A DNA stretch of 7,410 nucleotides. Source: Chryseobacterium sp. GTDB taxonomy: Bacteria; Bacteroidota; Bacteroidia; Flavobacteriales; Weeksellaceae. The stretch covers positions 1 through 7,410 of the forward strand of contig RDDY01000068.1 of the NCBI GenBank assembly GCA_003852805.1, given 5' to 3'. The notes beneath the pieces are model-generated. The model made no database searches. It was not told the DNA's origin and saw only the letters and a program-made list of their open reading frames with translations. This document shows positions 6,144 through 7,410 of the stretch, piece by piece (positions within the stretch are counted from its first letter, which is position 1; each line of letters starts with the position of its first letter). The translations under genes and the position numbers were made by a program.

Positions 6144-7410
6144 ATGAATTCTCTAATCGACAAATACAATATTCCGGGTCCGCGTTATACCTCTTATCCT
6201 ACCGTTCCGTATTGGGATGATGCAAGCTTCGACAAAGAAAAATGGAAGCAAAGCGTCATCAGGTCTTACAATGAGAGCAACGCAGCCGAGGGAATTTCCA
6301 TTTATATGCACCTGCCGTTTTGCGAGCAACTGTGCACTTTCTGCGCCTGCCACAAACGGATCACCAAGCAGCACTCTGTGGAGCTGCCGTATATTGAAGC
6401 CGTCTTGAAAGAATGGCAACTGTACTTAGACCTGCTAAGGGCGGAGAAAGGCGAAACACCTATTCTGAAAGAACTGCACTTGGGCGGCGGCACGCCTACC
6501 TTCTTCTCGCCGGTGAATCTGCGTTATTTGTTGGAAAGCCTTTTCTCTACGGTAACCATTGCAGACAAACCCGAGTTCAGCTTTGAAGGGCACCCGAACA
6601 ACACCACGCGTGAGCATTTGCAAATGCTGTATGATCTCGGCTTCAGGCGAGCGAGTTTCGGCGTGCAAGATTACGATCCGCAAGTTCAGAAGGCGATCAA
6701 TCGGATTCAGCCGTTTGAAAATGTGGAGCGTGTAACCAATTGGGCGCGTGAAATAGGCTACGAAAGCATCAGCCACGATTTGGTCTTCGGTCTGCCGTTT
6801 CACACTTGGGAAAAAATGGAATTCACCATCCGCAAGACGCTTGAACTGAAGCCTGATCGGCTGGCGTTCTACTCCTACGCGCACGTGCCGTGGATAAAAG
6901 GCGTGGGCCAGCGCGGTTTCGACGAAAATGATTTGCCGAGCGGAGAGGAGAAGCGCAAGCTGTACGAAAACGGCAAACAGCTATTGGAAGAACTCGGCTA
7001 TCTGGAGGTGGGCATGGACCATTTCTCTTTGGAGCATGACGAGTTGTACCAAGCCATGTTGGAGAAACGCCTGCACCGCAACTTCATGGGATACAGTTCG
7101 GGCAAAACTCAATTGATGATCGGTCTGGGGATGTCGGCCATTTCCGACAGCTGGTACGGTTTTGCGCAGAACGAGAAATCGGTGGAGAAATATCAGGAAT
7201 TGGTTAACGCGGGCGAAATCCCTGTGGTAAAGGGCCATATTTTAGACGCCGAAGATCTAACCATCCGCCGACACATTCTGAACCTGATGTGCAATCTGCA
7301 TACCTCGTGGGATCAACAGTCTGACTTTGCAGAACTGCCTGCGGCCTTGGAAAAGCTAAAGGAAATGCAAGCCGACGGATTGGTGGAGATCGGTGACAAT
7401 CATATCCAAA
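6144..7410 (+). CDS. hemN: Oxygen-independent coproporphyrinogen III dehydrogenase HemN, 3'-truncated by window edge
   Basis: A radical-SAM enzyme that oxidatively decarboxylates two propionate side chains of coproporphyrinogen III to give protoporphyrinogen IX, the oxygen-free route of cytoplasmic haem synthesis. 422 complete codons are visible and the frame runs off the window. E. coli HemN has 457 residues, so about 30-40 are missing. The N-terminal YNIPGPRYTSYPT motif is present. Tyr54 precedes the CX3CX2CXC motif (Cys60, Cys64, Cys67, Cys69; HLPFCEQLCTFCAC); the first three Cys bind the 4Fe-4S cluster. The SAM-binding glycine motif is GGGTPT (114-119). SFGVQDYDPQVQKAINR, DLVFGLP and DRLAFYSYAHVP match conserved HemN blocks, and the C-terminal HemN domain has begun (RRHILNLMCN). 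Where E. coli HemN has EVDPR this protein has FEGHPNN, which I associate with Bacteroidota forms. The YTSYPT and CXC features separate it from HemW. Divergent from the barrel gene. Confidence 0.95.
   Translation, partial: MNSLIDKYNIPGPRYTSYPTVPYWDDASFDKEKWKQSVIRSYNESNAAEGISIYMHLPFCEQLCTFCACHKRITKQHSVELPYIEAVLKEWQLYLDLLRAEKGETPILKELHLGGGTPTFFSPVNLRYLLESLFSTVTIADKPEFSFEGHPNNTTREHLQMLYDLGFRRASFGVQDYDPQVQKAINRIQPFENVERVTNWAREIGYESISHDLVFGLPFHTWEKMEFTIRKTLELKPDRLAFYSYAHVPWIKGVGQRGFDENDLPSGEEKRKLYENGKQLLEELGYLEVGMDHFSLEHDELYQAMLEKRLHRNFMGYSSGKTQLMIGLGMSAISDSWYGFAQNEKSVEKYQELVNAGEIPVVKGHILDAEDLTIRRHILNLMCNLHTSWDQQSDFAELPAALEKLKEMQADGLVEIGDNHIQ

Noticed and set aside
6435..6884. 149-codon open frame on the - strand inside hemN
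   Set aside because: It is fully antisense to a well-conserved radical-SAM enzyme, whose motifs account for the sequence.
1..7410. A new defence, mobile or biosynthetic system
   Set aside because: The genes are a peptidase, an orphan membrane protein, a barrel pair and hemN, each with its own promoter or terminator. There is no shared operon, no transposase or integrase, and no repeat array linking them.

Overview
The window looks like a piece of a Bacteroidota chromosome, probably Flavobacteriia. The base composition is moderate, just under half G+C by eye. No gene start has a convincing purine-rich Shine-Dalgarno sequence. All four gene starts instead lie just downstream of a TAnnTTTG box, the -7 element of the Bacteroidota housekeeping sigma factor. 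The protein families fit: a tricorn-like S41 protease with a Lys/Asp/Glu-rich linker, an outer-membrane family with a C-terminal beta-barrel, and a HemN of the form I associate with Bacteroidota.

Layout. (1) Bases 1-2340, + strand: the C-terminal 779 residues of a tricorn-type S41 peptidase that begins upstream of the window, followed by a strong intrinsic terminator. (2) 2484-3251, + strand: a 255-residue membrane protein of unknown function with its own promoter. It ends toward a bidirectional terminator at 3343-3369 that it shares with the convergent gene. (3) 3368-4567, - strand: a broken copy of an outer-membrane beta-barrel protein, carrying two frameshifts that cancel and a TTG where the start codon should be. 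(4) 4807-6021, - strand: the intact 404-residue paralogue, upstream in the same orientation. The 239-base gap between the two copies holds a perfect 10-bp hairpin. (5) 6022-6143: a divergent promoter region with an 11-base direct repeat. (6) 6144 to the window end, + strand: hemN, the oxygen-independent coproporphyrinogen III dehydrogenase, cut off about 30-40 residues before its end and probably translated from a nearly leaderless mRNA.

The genes do not form a pathway. They read as independent single-gene transcription units: cell-envelope proteolysis, an inner-membrane unknown, a duplicated outer-membrane protein with one decaying copy, and anaerobic haem synthesis. I see no mobile element, CRISPR array, tRNA or rRNA, and no defence system or new multi-gene system. 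The most informative region is the tandem paralogue pair: reading the dead copy against the live one places both frame breaks within a few bases, each at a short dinucleotide repeat.
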